Shown here: positions 7,799-16,277 of the stretch, in pieces
Numbering within the stretch: position 1 is the stretch's first letter
Layout of the letters: every line of letters begins with the position of its first letter
Origin: Wansuia hejianensis
GTDB lineage: Bacteria; Bacillota; Clostridia; Lachnospirales; Lachnospiraceae
Assembly: GCF_014337215.1 (NCBI RefSeq)
Contig: NZ_CP060635.1
Location: forward strand, 1,625,501 to 1,689,500
DNA: 64,000 nt
Direction: 5' to 3'
Notes under the pieces: model-generated
The model's input: only the letters and a program-made list of their open reading frames with translations
Database searches by the model: none
Told to the model about the DNA's origin: nothing
Program-made: the position numbers and the translations under genes

Positions 7799-8980
7799 TT
7801 AATAAGTGCCCGGGTTCGCATCCTCAGTTGTGAAGGTCGGGTCCCAGCCGCCGTTAGCGATCATATCAATCACGTTCTTCTGGAAATCAGCGACTTCCTC
7901 TTCGGAAACAAGCGCGGGATTCCATCCAGGCTCACCGTCAAAGTTGTATGTCCAGCCAGAAACAATACTGCCAAATCCGCAGAATACGTTCTCGCCCCAT
8001 TTGCCGTTCTCCGCATAGTTGGTGATTACATCAGCCATCTTAATGCCCCAGTCGTTCTCAATGTAGGACAGGCAGCCTTCCGGATATTCCTTGGTGTGAT
8101 CTGCGTTACGTCCAAAGGTCAGGATCTTGCCCTCTGATTTGGTTACAACATCGAACAACCCTTTGTAAGCTCCGGAAACGTCCGCGAACATAACGTCACA
8201 GCCTTGTTCTGCGCAAAACTCGGCAGCCTGCGCGCACTCGTCAATATCGTTGAAGCTGTTCAGATACATGATCGTAACTTCACAGTCTTCATTGTATGCT
8301 TTTGCGCCGTCGATGAAGCCGCCGACTTCATCCGTATAAGCCTGGGAACCCTGGCCCGCGCCGATGAACGCGACCTTGTTCGCTTTAGATTTCATAGCGG
8401 ACATATAACCATATCCATAGCCCAGATGCTTGCCTGAAATCTGGATATTTACAACGTTTGTTTCATTGGCTTTTGTACCGGAAGCGATCACAAACTGAGT
8501 ATCCGGGAACTCTTCCGCCAGTGTATCGACGACATCATCCTCCATCTGAGCGCCCCAGGAAACGATAATGTCATAATCCTGTTCTGCATAATCATACAGT
8601 GTCTCGCTCTGCAGAGAAGTATCGATTCTGTCAACATAAGTAGCCTCTACGCCTAAGTTCTCCTGGCAGTAAAGCATTGCGTCGTAACCCTTTTGATTAA
8701 AGGAGCCGTCGTTGTATTCGCCCGGCAGGATAAACGCGACTTTGATATCTGACATATCCTTTTTATCTGCTGAACTTGAGCTGCCGGATGAAGATGAGGA
8801 AGCGCCGGATGAAGCTGAAGAAGCGTCGGATGAAGCTGAAGAAGCGCCGGATGAAGCTGAAGAAGCGCCGGACGAAGCTGAATTGCCTGTTGCTGCATCT
8901 TTCTTCTCTCCGCAGCCCGCAAGCACCATGCTGCCAACAAGTGTTACACTCATAAGAATGCTTAATACTCTCTTTCTCAT
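7799..8980 (-). CDS. BMP-family ABC transporter substrate-binding lipoprotein
   Basis: 393 residues. A lipoprotein signal peptide ends in the lipobox LAGC with Cys23, followed by a Ser/Ala/Gly linker (about residues 33-70) built from a seven-residue repeat. The rest has the BMP/PnrA fold: KVAFILPGEYNDGSFN, SWGAQMEDDV, NEDCEVTIMYLNSF and FGRNADH. Established members of this family bind purine nucleosides, although some paralogues take other ligands. It is anchored outside the membrane and delivers ligand to the two permeases encoded just upstream. The ATG follows AAGGAGAGGGAAAA. Together with the downstream amidohydrolases it suggests import of a purine-like or other nitrogen heterocycle. Confidence 0.9.
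   Translation of the reverse strand: MRKRVLSILMSVTLVGSMVLAGCGEKKDAATGNSASSGASSASSGASSASSDASSASSGASSSSSGSSSSADKKDMSDIKVAFILPGEYNDGSFNQKGYDAMLYCQENLGVEATYVDRIDTSLQSETLYDYAEQDYDIIVSWGAQMEDDVVDTLAEEFPDTQFVIASGTKANETNVVNIQISGKHLGYGYGYMSAMKSKANKVAFIGAGQGSQAYTDEVGGFIDGAKAYNEDCEVTIMYLNSFNDIDECAQAAEFCAEQGCDVMFADVSGAYKGLFDVVTKSEGKILTFGRNADHTKEYPEGCLSYIENDWGIKMADVITNYAENGKWGENVFCGFGSIVSGWTYNFDGEPGWNPALVSEEEVADFQKNVIDMIANGGWDPTFTTEDANPGTY
8783..8887. repeat. Five tandem 21-bp units in the lipoprotein linker
   Basis: Units start at 8783, 8804, 8825, 8846 and 8867, each a variant of GCCGGATGAAGCTGAAGAAGC on the plus strand. They encode the seven-residue Ser/Ala/Gly repeat of the BMP lipoprotein linker. 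Copy number should vary easily by slippage or recombination without breaking the frame. Confidence 0.85.
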
Positions 8981-9062
8981 TTTTCCCTCTCCTTTTCTTT
9001 GTAATAATCTATAGAACAGATTTATATTGCATCGCTATAAATCTGCACCTACCCCACAAAAG

Positions 9063-9980
9063 CTACTGTTTCTGATAGTAATGCATCATATTCGCCGGAT
9101 GCCTGCGGTTCTTGCCTGTCAGGCAGATAACCAGAATCGCGGCGATATACGGGAATAGCTGGACCGTATAAGAATTCAGGCTGATAAAACTCATAAGCTG
9201 GATTCTCTTCTCCAGCGCCATCGCCAGGCCGAATACCATGGCCGCGCCGGTTGCCCCAATCGGGCTCCAGCCGCCGAAGTAAGCGGCGATGATACCCATC
9301 CATGCTTTGGAACCGGTCATCTCATCGGCAAACGTACCAACCTGCTGTACCGCGAGAATCGCCCCGCCAAAGCCGCAGCACATACCGGCTACCATACAGG
9401 CAAGCGTACGTGTTTTTAAGATATTGATACCAACAGAATCCGCGCACTCCAGATTCTCACCTACAGCGCGAACCTTCAGGCCAACGGTGCTTCTGTACAG
9501 AATCCACCAGCTGATCGGAATAATGATGTATACCAGATAATTAACGATCGGCTGGTCAAAAAGTATCTCCCCGACAATCGGGATCTTGCTTAACAGAGGA
9601 ATTGGTACAGACGCTGGTTTTTCCATCATCGGAATCCCATCAACCCCCCATAGCAGGCGCAGAAGAGAGCTGGTCAGACCCATAACCGCAAAGTTACAAG
9701 CCAGTCCGGTCAGCGTCTGATCCGTACCGAGCCGAACGGCAAAGATGGAAAAGAACAGTGACATCAGGCCGCCGGATAGGATACCTACAACGATCGCGAC
9801 AAAATAATTGCCTGTTGCAATCAGCGTTACAATACTGGTAAAGCATGAAAGCAGCATGGAGGAATCTGATCCCATGCCATAGACGCCTGTTTTCTCCTGA
9901 TAACATACACCAATCGAAACCATGAGAATCGGAACTGCCAGTGCGATTGCCGTATTAAAGTAAAGAATAATTCCTGACAT
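9063..9980 (-). CDS. ABC transporter permease, BMP/nucleoside type (second subunit)
   Basis: 305 residues, strongly hydrophobic with about eight membrane segments and the BPD_transp_2 signature region (VGENLECADSVGINILKTR, then a Gly-rich GGAILAVQQVGTF stretch). This is the shorter permease of RnsD/NupQ-type nucleoside importers. It forms the heterodimeric channel with the permease encoded 14 bases upstream. The start has GGGGGG seven bases away. It is followed by the lipoprotein gene after about 80 bases. The specificity follows the lipoprotein and is not evident from the permease. Confidence 0.87.
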   Translation of the reverse strand: MSGIILYFNTAIALAVPILMVSIGVCYQEKTGVYGMGSDSSMLLSCFTSIVTLIATGNYFVAIVVGILSGGLMSLFFSIFAVRLGTDQTLTGLACNFAVMGLTSSLLRLLWGVDGIPMMEKPASVPIPLLSKIPIVGEILFDQPIVNYLVYIIIPISWWILYRSTVGLKVRAVGENLECADSVGINILKTRTLACMVAGMCCGFGGAILAVQQVGTFADEMTGSKAWMGIIAAYFGGWSPIGATGAAMVFGLAMALEKRIQLMSFISLNSYTVQLFPYIAAILVICLTGKNRRHPANMMHYYQKQ

Positions 9981-9994
9981 TTTCTAAACCCCCC

Positions 9995-11080
9995 TTATTT
10001 CACAGTTTTCTTCTTGGTGAGCCATCTGTTCAGATGATATTTCTCGATGGCGGTTCCAGTTACCACACAGACAATGATAATTCCCTTAATCAGGGAGAGC
10101 AGTGCGCTTGGCACACCAATGGAACGCTGCAAAGAACTCACGCCGGTAAACAACGCTCCGAAGAAAATACCTGCCGGGATCACGCCCTTTGGATTCATAC
10201 CGGAAAGCAGGGCGACTATCAGAGAATCCCACCCGATTCCATCCGCATAACCACCGCGCAGGTTGTTATAACGTCCTAAGAGTTCCACGCCGCCTGCCAG
10301 GCCGCAGAACGCACCGTTTACCAGCATACCGATAATGAATACCTTCGTCGGATTGATGCCTGCCGTTAAGCTGGCTGCCGGAGAAGACCCTGCCGCACGC
10401 GCCTTCAGGCCAATCGGGTTTACCCAGAACATGTAGATGGCCAGAATCGCTACCGCGATCGCAATAAAGATACCGACATGCAGATGGCCTACAGATTTCC
10501 AGTTAAATAATGAATATTGTTCGCCAAAGTTTTCTGTACACGGATAACTTGCTCCTACCTTTCCCAACGGACCTACAACCAGCGCGCTTACAATCAGCGT
10601 CGCCATGTAGTTCATAATCAGCGTTACGACAACTTCGTTGACGCCGCGTTTTACGCGGAGAAAAATCGGGAGCGAGATGAAGATCGCGCCCATAATCATA
10701 CCACCAATCAACGCAAGCGGGATGGCAATCAACGCCGGCGTACCACTCGGCAATATAAGAGCTACGACCGCTACGCCAAGGCCGCCCATGAATACCTGGC
10801 CTTCCTGACCCATGTTCATGGAACCACACTTGAATGCGATCGTGGTTGCCGCTCCGACAATAATATACGGAGTCGCTCTGTTCAGGGAGTTACCGATTGC
10901 CTTAGCGCTTCCCAGCGCGCCCTTGCAAAGGGCTCCGATAAAGGTGATTGGGTCTACGTTGTATAACATTACAAACAATGCCGCTGCCAAAAGGCCAATG
11001 ACCGCGCCAATCACAGGACTGAAGCGGAAAATTGTTTCGATGACATTTTTTTTGTCTTTCGATGTGCCTTTGATACTCAT
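9995..11080 (-). CDS. ABC transporter permease, BMP/nucleoside type (first subunit)
   Basis: 361 residues with about nine to ten membrane segments and the conserved cytoplasmic loop GLKARAAGSSPAASLTAGIN that contacts the ATPase. An extra hydrophilic N-terminus of about 20 residues precedes the first segment, as in RnsC/NupP-type permeases. GTAPSALL-like and NMGQEGQVFMGG segments are typical of the family. The ribosome binding site GGAGG lies inside the end of the ATPase gene, and the ATG comes one base after its stop codon, so translation is coupled. It pairs with the downstream permease to make the transmembrane pathway. Confidence 0.87.
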   Translation of the reverse strand: MSIKGTSKDKKNVIETIFRFSPVIGAVIGLLAAALFVMLYNVDPITFIGALCKGALGSAKAIGNSLNRATPYIIVGAATTIAFKCGSMNMGQEGQVFMGGLGVAVVALILPSGTPALIAIPLALIGGMIMGAIFISLPIFLRVKRGVNEVVVTLIMNYMATLIVSALVVGPLGKVGASYPCTENFGEQYSLFNWKSVGHLHVGIFIAIAVAILAIYMFWVNPIGLKARAAGSSPAASLTAGINPTKVFIIGMLVNGAFCGLAGGVELLGRYNNLRGGYADGIGWDSLIVALLSGMNPKGVIPAGIFFGALFTGVSSLQRSIGVPSALLSLIKGIIIVCVVTGTAIEKYHLNRWLTKKKTVK

Positions 11081-11081
11081 C

Positions 11082-12608
11082 TCATTTCACCTCCACTTCT
11101 CTTCCGGCCATCATCAGACCTATCTTCGTTACTTCTGCTTCCTGTTGAGGCATAATGCCCTGAAGTCTGCCTTCATACAGGACGCCGATCCGGTCGCTGA
11201 GTTGCAGGATTTCTTCCAGCTCGGTAGAGATATAAAGGACAGCGGCGCCTTCGTCTCTGGCTTTCAGCATCGTATCAAACACAAAATGTGTCGCGTCGAT
11301 ATCCAGGCCACGGGTCGGATATACGGCGATCACGAGATCAACTTTCTCGCCAAGCTCACGGGCCAACACCAGCTTCTGCTGATTACCGCCGGACAGATTG
11401 CCGCCCACCTCGCCGGAGCTCTTTGCAACTACATTGAATTCTTTCATTTTGCGTTCGGTATATTCCGTAATACTTTTCTGATTCAATGCCCATTTTGTGC
11501 CGAAAGGCGCTTGATCCGGTTTGTTGATACACATATTCATTGTCAGAGACATAGAAGGAATCATTGCGGATTTCAGGCGGTCTGCCGGAATATATCCCAA
11601 TGAAAGCTCCCTTCTCTGTTTGGTTGTCATTTTACTGATATCCTGACCCAGGAACTCGATTTTGCCGGTTGTCATTTTGCGAAGACCCATGATCAGCTCC
11701 GAAAGGTCTGTCTGCCCGTTGCCGTCTACACCGGCCAGGCCTACAATCTCGCCTCTGTACAGCTCAAGAGAAAAATCCGTCACGCCGCAGGACGCATTGA
11801 TACCGTCACAGCTGATGCCTTCCAGTTTCAGCACGACTTCACCCGGTTCGCACTTACTTTTTACCACTTCCAGATTCAGCTCTCGGCCTACCATTGCGTT
11901 TGCCAGCTTCGCCTCATCCAGATCCTCTGTATTCTCCATCTCTTCTACCAGGCATCCGTCACGCATAATAGAGATGGCATCACAGATTTCCAAAACCTCT
12001 GGCAGCTTGTGGCTGATAAAGATGATAGATTTGCCCTCGTTTTTCAGCTTATAAAGCACCTTAAACAGCTGTTTTGCTTCCTGGGGCGTCAGCACTGCGG
12101 TAGGCTCGTCCATAATCAGCAGCTCGGAATGGCGGTAAAGTGCTTTTACAATCTCTACTCTCTGCTGCTCGCCTACTGTCAGATTCTCAACAATCGCATC
12201 AGGCTTGATATTTAGTCCATATGTATCAGAGAGCTCCATAATTTTCTTACGGATCTCATCTGTGGGAATTTCGATCCATTTACCCTCTTTTATGCCCAGA
12301 GTTACATTCTCCAGCACGGAAAACTTATTAACCAGCATAAAATGCTGATGGATCATACCGATACCCAATTTAATCGCCTCGTCCGGGCTTTTAATATTAA
12401 TCTCCTGGCCGTTCCAGAGGACGGTACCCTTGTCCTTGCCGTAAAGGCCATACAGCACATTCATCAATGTAGATTTGCCTGCGCCGTTCTCACCCAGCAA
12501 CGCGTGGATTTCTCCCTTTTTAATTTTCAAGGATACATCGTTATTAGCGACAAGCTTGCCAAACGTCTTGGTGATATGCCGCATTTCTACCATGTATTCA
12601 TTATCCAT
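11082..12608 (-). CDS. Two-domain ABC transporter ATP-binding protein, BMP/nucleoside type
   Basis: 508 residues with two nucleotide-binding domains, like RbsA/NupO. The first domain has Walker A GENGAGKST, signature VGEQQRVEI and Walker B LLIMDEPTAVLTP. The second lacks a clear Walker A (GVDGNGQTDLSE) but keeps the signature LSGGNQQKLVLARE; its Walker B is degenerate (LVIAVYPTRGLD). This asymmetry is usual in the family. I chose the start at MDNEYMVEM, after AAGGGG; an upstream in-frame ATG adds 15 residues without a good site. It is the first gene of the transporter-amidohydrolase run and is preceded by a 600-base AT-rich leader. Confidence 0.88.
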   Translation of the reverse strand: MDNEYMVEMRHITKTFGKLVANNDVSLKIKKGEIHALLGENGAGKSTLMNVLYGLYGKDKGTVLWNGQEINIKSPDEAIKLGIGMIHQHFMLVNKFSVLENVTLGIKEGKWIEIPTDEIRKKIMELSDTYGLNIKPDAIVENLTVGEQQRVEIVKALYRHSELLIMDEPTAVLTPQEAKQLFKVLYKLKNEGKSIIFISHKLPEVLEICDAISIMRDGCLVEEMENTEDLDEAKLANAMVGRELNLEVVKSKCEPGEVVLKLEGISCDGINASCGVTDFSLELYRGEIVGLAGVDGNGQTDLSELIMGLRKMTTGKIEFLGQDISKMTTKQRRELSLGYIPADRLKSAMIPSMSLTMNMCINKPDQAPFGTKWALNQKSITEYTERKMKEFNVVAKSSGEVGGNLSGGNQQKLVLARELGEKVDLVIAVYPTRGLDIDATHFVFDTMLKARDEGAAVLYISTELEEILQLSDRIGVLYEGRLQGIMPQQEAEVTKIGLMMAGREVEVK

Positions 12609-12683
12609 ACTTCTTATTTCCCCTTCCATCTCTTTGTAAACAAAATATTGCACAGTATTGCTGACGAATCTACTACTCTAAAA

Positions 12684-12758
12684 TGCCGCAGCCTGTCCGG
12701 CGCGGCACCATCTTAATACTAAAGAAGGGCTTACTTCCATACCCATTTCGGCAATGGG
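12684..12758 (-). promoter_or_regulatory. Two leader hairpins, the second terminator-like
   Basis: On the minus strand the first hairpin pairs CCCATT with AATGGG (12753-12758 and 12742-12747, loop of five). The second pairs TGCCGC with GCGGCA plus an inner GCC/GGC (12684-12707) and is followed by TTTTAGAG. It lies about 75 bases before the ATPase start codon. A transcription attenuator is possible; no ligand-binding aptamer was recognised. Confidence 0.4.
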
Positions 12759-12895
12759 CAAAACTTAAGAATTCAAATAATGCTGCAGATCAAATAAAGA
12801 ACATCCTATTAAATTTTCAAGGTCCGAATTACTATCAAAAGATAACTTTTATTCCGCTTATAAAAAACGAAACTTCCAAAGTAATTCTTCTAATT

Positions 12896-12961
12896 ATCAT
12901 TAATCTGTATAAATTATTTTCTATAAATATCATTAATCTGTATAAATTGCTTTCTATGAAC
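12896..12961. repeat. Tandem 33-bp repeat upstream of the transporter operon
   Basis: Two head-to-tail copies (12896-12928 and 12929-12961) agree at 29 of 33 positions, both beginning ATCATTAATCTGTATAAATT. They lie just downstream of the best promoter candidate for the minus-strand operon, where a repressor would act, so paired operator sites are a reasonable guess. Confidence 0.6.
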
Positions 12962-12992
12962 ATATTAGTGCCTCAAGTAACTAGAGAGTCAA
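12962..12992 (-). promoter_or_regulatory. Possible promoter of the transporter/amidohydrolase operon
   Basis: TTGACT (12992-12987) and TAATAT (12967-12962) face the operon, but the spacer is 19 bases, longer than the optimum of 17. It would need an activator or be weak. Its position directly before the tandem repeat supports it. Confidence 0.35.
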
Positions 12993-13173
12993 TGAAAAGG
13001 TTTAAATATTTATGCATATTGTGCTTATAACCCTGCAATTCCCCAGGTTCAGTTATGCATTTTGTGCCGAAGCACAATTAAATCTCAATATTTATTAAGC
13101 AATTGTACCAGATCAATGTAAACTGCATTCTATATTAAGTTCACTGCATTTTTTCTGAACATCGCATACAAAA

Positions 13174-13197
13174 AAAGCCAGTAATTCTACTGGCTTT
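13174..13197 (-). terminator. Rho-independent terminator of rarA
   Basis: AAAGCCAGTA and TACTGGCTTT form a perfect 10-bp stem with a four-base loop. On the minus strand it is followed by a run of T. It lies 30 bases after the rarA stop codon. Confidence 0.85.
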
Positions 13198-13226
13198 CTC
13201 TGATAATCATCTCTTATTCAGTTCTT

Positions 13227-14576
13227 CTATTCATCGCGAACGCATCCACCTTCCCTGCCGCGGACAGACTTCTTCCATGCTTTCATCTGATCCAGCCGCT
13301 CCTTATATCTGGCTTCCAGCCCCTGTTCTCCCGGCCGGTAATACTCCCGGCCCAGCAGGGAATCGGGAAGGCACTGCATGTCAGTCAGTTTTTCTTCCGT
13401 ATCATGGGCATACTGATACCCTTTACCGTAATCCAGCTCTTTCATCAAACGGGTCACCCCGTTGCGGATCACCAGCGGCACCGGTTCTGCCAGCTGCTTC
13501 ACCGCATCCTTCTTGGCCTGCTCATAGGCTTCATAGAGGGAGTTAGATTTAGGAGCCACCGACAGATAGACTACGGCCTCCGTCAAATGAACCGTGCATT
13601 CCGGCATCCCGAGGAAATGGCAGGCCTGATAGGCCGCAACTGCGATTTCCAGCGCTCTCGGATCAGCAAGACCCACATCCTCACTGGCGAACCGTATCAC
13701 GCGCCTGGCCACATACAGGGGATCTTCTCCTGCCTCCAGCATACGGGCCAGCCAGTATACAGCCGCATCCGGGTCCGAATTCCGCATAGACTTATGGAGG
13801 GCGGAAATCAGGTTGTAATGCTCTTCACCTGTTTTATCATATAGCAGAGACTTTCTGGATGTACACTGCTCCAGAGTCCCGGATGTGACAGTGATCACCC
13901 CTTCGCCGTCCAGATCGCCGTTCAGCACCACCATCTCCAGCGTGGAAAGGGCTGTCCTGGCATCCCCGTTGGCAAATACAGCGATCATTTCAAGCATATC
14001 CCCGGAAATCCTGATTCTTTGATTGCCGAATCCCCTCTTATCCTCTAAGGCTCGTGCCAACAGAGCCGTCAGCTCACCGGTCCTTAAGGCCTGCAGCACA
14101 AACACCTTACACCTGGATAAAAGAGCCCCGTTAATCTCAAAGGATGGATTCTCCGTCGTAGCGCCGATCAGAATAATGCTGCCTTTCTCCACAAAGGGCA
14201 GGAACGCATCCTGCTGAGCCTTATTGAACCGATGGATCTCATCCACAAATACGATGGTCTTTTCCCCATAACGGCGGTTTTCCTCCGCCTGCTGCATGAC
14301 CGTGCGGATCTCCTTAATACCGCTGGTAACCGCCGAAAAATCTATAAATGAAGCTTTTGTCCTGTTGGCGATGATTCGCGCAAGAGTTGTCTTGCCCACA
14401 CCGGGCGGCCCCCAGAAAATCATGGAAGATATCTGGTCGCTTTCAATCAGGCGCCTCAGCACCTTACCCTCGCCCAGCAGGTGTGCCTGTCCCACAAACT
14501 CATCCAGAGACTGGGGCCGGAGCCTGGCCGCCAGGGGTTGGGTTTCAGGGCCGCTAAAAAGTGTCAACTGTTCCAT
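13227..14576 (-). CDS. rarA: Replication-associated recombination protein A (AAA+ ATPase)
   Basis: 449 residues, the expected length for RarA/MgsA. Walker A GPPGVGKT is at 56-63, Walker B FVDEIHR at 110-116, sensor 1 in GATTENPSFE at about 138-147, and the C-terminal MgsA tetramerisation region begins near residue 270 (EDVGLADPRALEIA). RarA is a clamp-loader-like helicase that acts at stalled replication forks. The N-terminal QLTLF resembles a beta-clamp or SSB-interacting tail, typical of these proteins. The start follows GGAGGTGGGCTC. It has its own downstream terminator and lies 68 bases after the DegV gene in the same direction. Confidence 0.95.
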   Translation of the reverse strand: MEQLTLFSGPETQPLAARLRPQSLDEFVGQAHLLGEGKVLRRLIESDQISSMIFWGPPGVGKTTLARIIANRTKASFIDFSAVTSGIKEIRTVMQQAEENRRYGEKTIVFVDEIHRFNKAQQDAFLPFVEKGSIILIGATTENPSFEINGALLSRCKVFVLQALRTGELTALLARALEDKRGFGNQRIRISGDMLEMIAVFANGDARTALSTLEMVVLNGDLDGEGVITVTSGTLEQCTSRKSLLYDKTGEEHYNLISALHKSMRNSDPDAAVYWLARMLEAGEDPLYVARRVIRFASEDVGLADPRALEIAVAAYQACHFLGMPECTVHLTEAVVYLSVAPKSNSLYEAYEQAKKDAVKQLAEPVPLVIRNGVTRLMKELDYGKGYQYAHDTEEKLTDMQCLPDSLLGREYYRPGEQGLEARYKERLDQMKAWKKSVRGREGGCVRDE

Positions 14577-14644
14577 GAGCCCACCTCCTTAATATCCGAT
14601 CTGCTTACCAGTATACCATGAGGCTCCCGCCAGGAACAACACCC

Positions 14645-15520
14645 TCACAACTCTTCCGGTACCTTCGCTGCAGCCAGCGCCAGCGCGCCCGGCCCGATAT
14701 GGCAGGCGATGCTCAGCGACAGCGGTGCGGCATATATCTCCACGCTCGGAAATGCTGCCTGCACTTCTTCTAGCCAACTGTCCAGCACCTCCCGGGAGAT
14801 CTGGCTGTATGCGATCTGAAGCCGCATCCTCCCTTCCCGGCAGGCCTTCTCGAATCTCGTCTCGCAGTCCCGCCCCATGGCATTGACCATAATCCGTCTG
14901 GCAGCTTTCATCCCTCTGGCCTTTCCCGCGGCATCTAATTTCCCACCCTGGATGGTTAAGACCGGCTTCAGATTAAGCACTGTGCCAATAGCCGCTGCCG
15001 CGCTGGTTATCCTTCCGCCCTTTTTCAGGTACTTCAGAGTATCCACAGTGATGTAGATACTGGCTTCCAGAGCCTCCCTTTCCAGGATTTCTTTGATCAC
15101 GGGCGCACGTAATCCCTTTTTCGCCAGCTCCACGGCATCCAGAACAGACTGCCTCTGGGTGACGGAAATCCTCCGGTTGTCCACTACCTGCACCTTTCCC
15201 CCGTATTCCAGAGCAAGATTCTGTGCCGCATGACAGGATTCACTCAAACTGCTGGACATAGGAATATACAGAACCTCGTCATGAGAGTTCAGAAGCTCTC
15301 CCCACCAGTCCATAATCTCGCCGGGGGACGGCTGTGAGGTGGAAACCTCCGCATTCTGCCCGAGCAGGCGGTAAAATTCTTCCTGTGTTAAATCTACTCC
15401 CTCCAAATGAAATGTACCATCTATTAAAAAAGGCATCGGCAGTACGGAGATACCAAGCCGTTCCCCTTCCTCCCTGCTCATTCCGCTGTTACTGTCTGTC
15501 ATCACTGCAATTCCCTGCAT
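14645..15520 (-). CDS. DegV family fatty-acid-binding protein
   Basis: 291 residues from the chosen start MQGIAVMTDSNSGM, preceded by a GGGGGA site about ten bases away; a longer frame adds 19 residues. DegV features are the first-strand TDSNSG, the TSQPSPGEI loop, the YIPMSSSLS ligand-binding serines and the GRITSAAAAIGTVLNLKP helix. Family members bind a fatty acid and, in Firmicutes, FakB-type members present it to FakA kinase for phospholipid synthesis. No fakA is visible here. The upstream region is shared with the divergent TetR gene, so the TetR protein could regulate both (inference). Confidence 0.9.
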   Translation of the reverse strand: MQGIAVMTDSNSGMSREEGERLGISVLPMPFLIDGTFHLEGVDLTQEEFYRLLGQNAEVSTSQPSPGEIMDWWGELLNSHDEVLYIPMSSSLSESCHAAQNLALEYGGKVQVVDNRRISVTQRQSVLDAVELAKKGLRAPVIKEILEREALEASIYITVDTLKYLKKGGRITSAAAAIGTVLNLKPVLTIQGGKLDAAGKARGMKAARRIMVNAMGRDCETRFEKACREGRMRLQIAYSQISREVLDSWLEEVQAAFPSVEIYAAPLSLSIACHIGPGALALAAAKVPEEL

Positions 15521-15554
15521 CCTATGATTTTCCCCCAAATCTTCTTCTTTTTTA

Positions 15555-15583
15555 TTGACCAAATAAAGCATACGCATTAAAAT
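15555..15583 (+). promoter_or_regulatory. Promoter for the TetR gene
   Basis: TTGACC (15555-15560), a 17-base spacer and TAAAAT (15578-15583). It gives a leader of about 80 bases before the TetR start. It overlaps the expected promoter region of the divergent DegV gene. Confidence 0.6.
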
Positions 15584-15668
15584 TATAAAGTAACCCTGTA
15601 AACAATGCTATAACATAAATTACATTTTGTCAGTTACTTATACAGATTCAGGAAACAGTAAAGGTATT

Positions 15669-16277
15669 ATGGAAGATAAAAGAATTGTCAAGACAAAGCG
15701 CGCCCTCAGGCAGGCTCTGATCGAACTGCTGGCTGACACGCCATTTGAAGAAATCACGATCACTAACTTATGCAAAACTGCCGATATCAGCCGGATTACA
15801 TTCTACACTCACTACAGTGACAAATATGACCTGGCCGACGATATATTCAAAGAAATGATCGCCTCCGGGACGGAGCTGTATAACCGCCTGCAACAGTCCA
15901 ACAATCCCGGGAACGACCCGGTGACCAGCTACTGCAACGTCCTGGACAGCATCCTGGACACTTATTATAACAATTTTGACTTTTTTCACCAGACCAGCCC
16001 TCACCGGAATTACTCTCTGGCATTCACTTTCTATCACTATGTGCTGGAGACTGTTGAAATGCACGCCCGCAAGGAACGCAATCTCCTGATGCCCAAGTAT
16101 TCAACGCGGAAGGTTACGGGATTTCTCTGCCTGGGGCTGCTGGGCTTCATTAATGAATGCCATGGAGAACGGAGTTCCCTTGAGCAGATACGTGCAGAAT
16201 CTAAAGAAATCCTGCGGGGAATTCTCGAATCGGAGATTTTAACTAAAAGGGGCGTCATTCACAGGCCAGAAACTTGA
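15669..16277 (+). CDS. TetR/AcrR family transcriptional regulator
   Basis: 202 residues. The N-terminal helix-turn-helix runs over about residues 8-55: TKRALRQALIELL, EEITITNLCKTADISRITFYTHYSDKYDLA. The C-terminal part is the TetR_C type ligand/dimer domain (LDTYYNNFDFF, FINECHGE). ATG at the chosen position follows AAAGG by four bases. It is divergent from the DegV gene and its last 19 bases overlap, tail to tail, the end of the GGDEF gene on the opposite strand. The effector is unknown. Confidence 0.88.
   Translation: MEDKRIVKTKRALRQALIELLADTPFEEITITNLCKTADISRITFYTHYSDKYDLADDIFKEMIASGTELYNRLQQSNNPGNDPVTSYCNVLDSILDTYYNNFDFFHQTSPHRNYSLAFTFYHYVLETVEMHARKERNLLMPKYSTRKVTGFLCLGLLGFINECHGERSSLEQIRAESKEILRGILESEILTKRGVIHRPET

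Larger units (their letters stand above)
12609..13173. other. Gene-free AT-rich leader of the transporter/amidohydrolase run
   Basis: No convincing coding frame is present. From right to left (the direction of transcription of the operon) it holds a UUCG-capped hairpin (13062-13077, stem TTGTGC/GCACAA), a possible promoter (12962-12992), a tandem 33-bp repeat (12896-12961), and two hairpins near the first gene (12742-12758 and 12684-12707). The base composition is far more AT-rich than the coding sequence on either side. Confidence 0.6.

Noticed and set aside
12683..13030. 115-codon plus-strand frame in the transporter leader
   Set aside because: No ribosome binding site, odd composition, and it covers the tandem repeat and hairpins; it looks like chance in AT-rich DNA.
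12609..13173. Purine or guanidine riboswitch before the transporter operon
   Set aside because: I looked for the conserved core bases of these aptamers on the minus strand and did not find them.
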